Shown: positions 6,681 through 8,814 of the stretch, piece by piece | Layout: each line of letters starts with the position of its first letter | How positions within the stretch are numbered: position 1 is the first letter of the stretch | Assembly (NCBI GenBank): GCA_938014245.1 | Contig: CALLSD010000052.1 | Span: 1-8,814 of the forward strand | Direction of reading: 5' to 3' | Origin: an uncultured Actinomyces sp. | GTDB taxonomy: Bacteria; Actinomycetota; Actinomycetes; Actinomycetales; Actinomycetaceae | Length of the DNA: 8,814 nt | The notes under the pieces: model-generated | The model's database searches: none | The model's input: only the letters and a program-made list of their open reading frames with translations | What the model was told of the DNA's origin: nothing | Program-made: the position numbers and the translations under genes

Positions 6681-8425
6681 TCGGCTCGTTCAAGAGGATT
6701 ATGATTTGGATTGGAAACCTGAAAGGCCGCGTGATTGCCGGCTTTGTCATCGAGGTAATTATCACATGCGCCACCTGCATGCCTATCTTTGTTGCGGCGT
6801 GGGCACTCGGCCGGATCATCGAAGACTTCCGCGGCACGCAGGAGCTGGATTCATCCATCGCCTGGATGGCGCTTGGCGTTATCGGAACGTGCATGATTGT
6901 GCGCGCCATTGCAAAGTTCGCAAAGGACAGCATGCAGGAAAGCGTCGGCTACGAGCAGGGTGCTGCCACCAGGCTTAATATCGGTGACGTGCTGAAGCGC
7001 GTCCCTCTGGGCTATTTCCAGAAGACGAAGACAGGCGACATCCTTTCCACGGTTACGACTAGTCTTAATGTGGTCGAATTGGAGGCAGTGCGCCAGGTCG
7101 ATGCTGCTCTCGGCGGTTATATCGCAGCGGCCATCATCGCTATATGGATGCTGTTCGTCTGTCCGGCAGCAGGTATCGTGGTTGTCGTTGCCGTCGCGCT
7201 TGCGTCGTTTACCCTGAACGCTATCAATCGCAATGCTATGCGGCTCACCCCTGTAGCCCGAACGGCTACCAACCATCTGTCAAGTGCGGTTATCGGGCTG
7301 TATGAAGGTCTTGGCACGGTGAAATCCTACGGTGCCACCAAGGAAGGGCTTGCGCCGTACATCAATGCAAACGAGGAACTCAAGAGCGCACGTATCGCCA
7401 TCGAATACGGATTCACCGTGCCGGCCACCATCCATCGGCTCATTCTCACGGTGGCGTCAATCGCGCTTCCCGCCATCGCCTGCGCTGCATTGGTGGCTGG
7501 CCGGATGGAGCTATGGATGTTCGTGGCGGTGGCGTTGGTGTCCACGACCATCTTTTCGCCCATCCTCAAGCTTTCCGATGCTGCCCACATGTTTGCAGAT
7601 CTCAACGACTCGCTCGATCGAATCCAGGAGATCGAGGATGCGGAGTTCATCGACAACGGCGGAAGCGATGTGTGCCTGGACCGCTTCGACATCGCTTTCG
7701 ACAACGTGAGCTTCTCCTATGGCGATCGCGAAGTGATTCATGGGGCAAGCTTCCAGATTGCGCAGAGTACCACTACGGCAATCGTGGGGCCTTCCGGATC
7801 AGGCAAGACTACGCTTTCAAGCCTGATGGCGCGTTTCTACGATGTAGACCAGGGCGCAGTGCGCATCGGTGACCACGATGTGCGCGAATTCACGGTTGAC
7901 AGCCTGTTGCGCAATTTCTCAATGGTGTTTCAGGATGTGTACTTGTTCGACGACACTATCGAGGCCAACATTTCATTCGGATGCGAGGGTGCGACCCACG
8001 AGATGGTGGTCGCAGCGGCCAAGCGTGCATGTTGCCACGACTTTATCATGGCGTTGCCACAGGGATACGACACGAGGGTTGCCATGGGCGGTTCGAACCT
8101 GTCGGGCGGAGAGCGCCAGCGCATCTCCATTGCCCGGGCGTTGCTCAAGGATGCTTCGATTGTCATTTTGGATGAGGCCACCGCGTCGATTGACCCGGAA
8201 AACGAAAGGCTCATCCAGCAAGCGCTTTCCGAGCTGACTCGCAGTAAGACTGTTGTCGTGATTGCCCATCGGCTTGCAACGGTGGAGCATGCCGACCAGA
8301 TTCTTGTGGTGGAGGACGGGCGGATAGCACAAAAGGGCACGCATGCGCAACTTATGGCCCAGGAGGGCACCTATCGCAGATTCGTGGAGGTACGCGCTCG
8401 TGCCGAGGGTTGGCGCATCGAATAG
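6677..8425 (+). CDS. ABC transporter half-molecule, exporter fold, YbtP/YbtQ-like (second partner)
   Basis: This 582-residue protein has the same layout as its upstream neighbour and should form a heterodimer with it. Membrane segments are seen at about 18-42, 60-78, 145-162, 163-182, 250-275 and 278-298. The ATPase shows Walker A GPSGSGKT (371-378), Q-loop FQD (Gln419), signature LSGGERQ (475-481), Walker B IVILDEAT (495-502, Glu500), D-loop SIDPEN and His531. Both ATP sites of the pair therefore look complete, unlike many heterodimeric exporters where one site is degenerate. Its ATG overlaps the previous stop as ATGA. It ends the operon. As with its partner, the motifs fit drug or lipid exporters as well as exporter-fold siderophore importers; the AraC and ECF neighbours favour uptake. 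It lacks the long polar N-terminus of the partner. Confidence 0.86.
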   Translation: MIGSFKRIMIWIGNLKGRVIAGFVIEVIITCATCMPIFVAAWALGRIIEDFRGTQELDSSIAWMALGVIGTCMIVRAIAKFAKDSMQESVGYEQGAATRLNIGDVLKRVPLGYFQKTKTGDILSTVTTSLNVVELEAVRQVDAALGGYIAAAIIAIWMLFVCPAAGIVVVVAVALASFTLNAINRNAMRLTPVARTATNHLSSAVIGLYEGLGTVKSYGATKEGLAPYINANEELKSARIAIEYGFTVPATIHRLILTVASIALPAIACAALVAGRMELWMFVAVALVSTTIFSPILKLSDAAHMFADLNDSLDRIQEIEDAEFIDNGGSDVCLDRFDIAFDNVSFSYGDREVIHGASFQIAQSTTTAIVGPSGSGKTTLSSLMARFYDVDQGAVRIGDHDVREFTVDSLLRNFSMVFQDVYLFDDTIEANISFGCEGATHEMVVAAAKRACCHDFIMALPQGYDTRVAMGGSNLSGGERQRISIARALLKDASIVILDEATASIDPENERLIQQALSELTRSKTVVVIAHRLATVEHADQILVVEDGRIAQKGTHAQLMAQEGTYRRFVEVRARAEGWRIE

Positions 8426-8436
8426 CAGGGTATGCC

Positions 8437-8506
8437 AAGGGGACTTCGTCGAGAGGACGTTCGTTTACGTCAAAAGGAACCGTCCCCTTTGCACAATAAA
8501 TGTCCC
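8437..8506. repeat. GGGGAC/GTCCCC inverted repeats, possible terminator
   Basis: AAGGGGAC (8437-8444) is complementary to GTCCCCTT (8482-8489). The second unit lies in an imperfect palindrome, CAAAAGGAACCGTCCCCTTT (8471-8490, next base G), and a shorter copy TGTCCCT follows at 8500-8506. Between them GACGT (8456-8460) and ACGTC (8467-8471) form a small stem with a 6-nt loop. The cluster begins 11 bases after the last operon gene, so it could end or protect the transcript, though no clear U-tract follows. CAAAGGGGACGGTTCCTTTTG-type palindromes also occur, as I recall, as scattered repeats linked to REP-type transposases in related genomes. Confidence 0.45.
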
Positions 8507-8519
8507 TCGATGCGGGTGA

Positions 8520-8760
8520 TCAAAGCTCCATAAACTCGTTGATTGCCTCTAACACCGGCGCCGTGTATTGCTCTCCGCCAAAGAGCCACTGCTCGTGCTG
8601 CATATCGAATTCCCTTATCTCCGGGTTGCGAAAATACCTCTTATACCGCTTCGGGCATTTCTCGCCCATCTTCTACGCATAGATGAAATGGGCTTTCGTG
8701 CCTTCCACGTGGATATCATTCTTGAGATGGGTGAGCAGGTGACTCTAATTGTTCATTCAT
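8520..8760 (-). pseudogene. Remnant of an unidentified small gene
   Basis: On the - strand the last 49 codons (8669-8520) run from MGEKCPKRYKRYF to YTAPVLEAINEFMEL and look coding in residue make-up. Just upstream in the same frame is TAG (8675-8673), preceded by THLKNDIHVEGTKAHFIYA. That segment is closed upstream by another TAG, but a one-base shift near 8742 connects it to an ATG at 8760 (MNEQLES). Joined, the parts would give a protein of roughly 80 residues with one frameshift and one nonsense change. Alternatively only the 49-codon ATG frame is expressed; I see no good ribosome binding site for it. I do not recognise the family. Composition is rich in charged and aromatic residues, with no membrane segment. 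Confidence 0.4.
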
Positions 8761-8814
8761 CTGTGCTTATTTCCCAAAACTTCGCATATAGCATGCCTAT
8801 TACTTAGAAATCTG

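Noticed and set aside
1..8814. CRISPR array, tRNA or rRNA gene
   Set aside because: No regularly spaced direct repeats and no recognisable tRNA or rRNA sequence were seen on either strand.

Overview
The window holds one complete six-gene operon on the + strand (994-8425), flanked on both sides by decayed, mostly non-coding DNA. The moderately GC-rich codon use, SD-led starts and gene families (a Trep_Strep-type S component, a fused double-ATPase energiser, a remnant helix-turn-helix gene, an IS3-like end) suggest a host-associated anaerobe, most likely a coriobacterium (Actinomycetota, Eggerthellaceae/Coriobacteriaceae-like). This is inference from protein style; no marker gene is present.

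Left flank (1-993): no intact gene is visible. It contains a cluster of inverted repeats (199-369), a perfect 19-bp inverted repeat with a 6-nt loop that resembles IS3-family terminal sequence (413-456), and next to it, on the - strand, a broken helix-turn-helix gene (461-727) with a Trp-to-stop change. An AT-richer leader (731-993) should hold the operon promoter.

Operon (994-8425), in order: a six-helix Trep_Strep-family ECF S component; an EcfT/CbiQ-type transmembrane coupling protein; a fused EcfA-EcfA' double ATPase; an AraC-family regulator; and two half-size ABC proteins with exporter-type fold that should pair as a heterodimer. Junctions are tight (0 nt, 4-nt overlap, 11 nt, 25 nt, 4-nt overlap), so the genes are probably co-transcribed and partly translationally coupled.

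The first three genes form a complete ECF-type importer. The last three recall the yersiniabactin uptake unit (AraC-type YbtA with exporter-fold importers YbtP and YbtQ). As I recall it, the equibactin locus of Streptococcus equi also combines a Trep_Strep/CbiQ/ATPase set with a YbtPQ-like pair. The most economical reading is an AraC-controlled uptake locus for a metallophore or similar small secreted chelate. No synthetase, solute-binding lipoprotein or reductase is in the window, so the cell would be scavenging the ligand or making it elsewhere. The ligand is inferred, not shown.

Right flank (8426-8814): a cluster of GGGGAC/GTCCCC inverted repeats (8437-8506) that may act as terminator or REP-like element, then a - strand gene remnant (8520-8760) with one frameshift and one in-frame stop.
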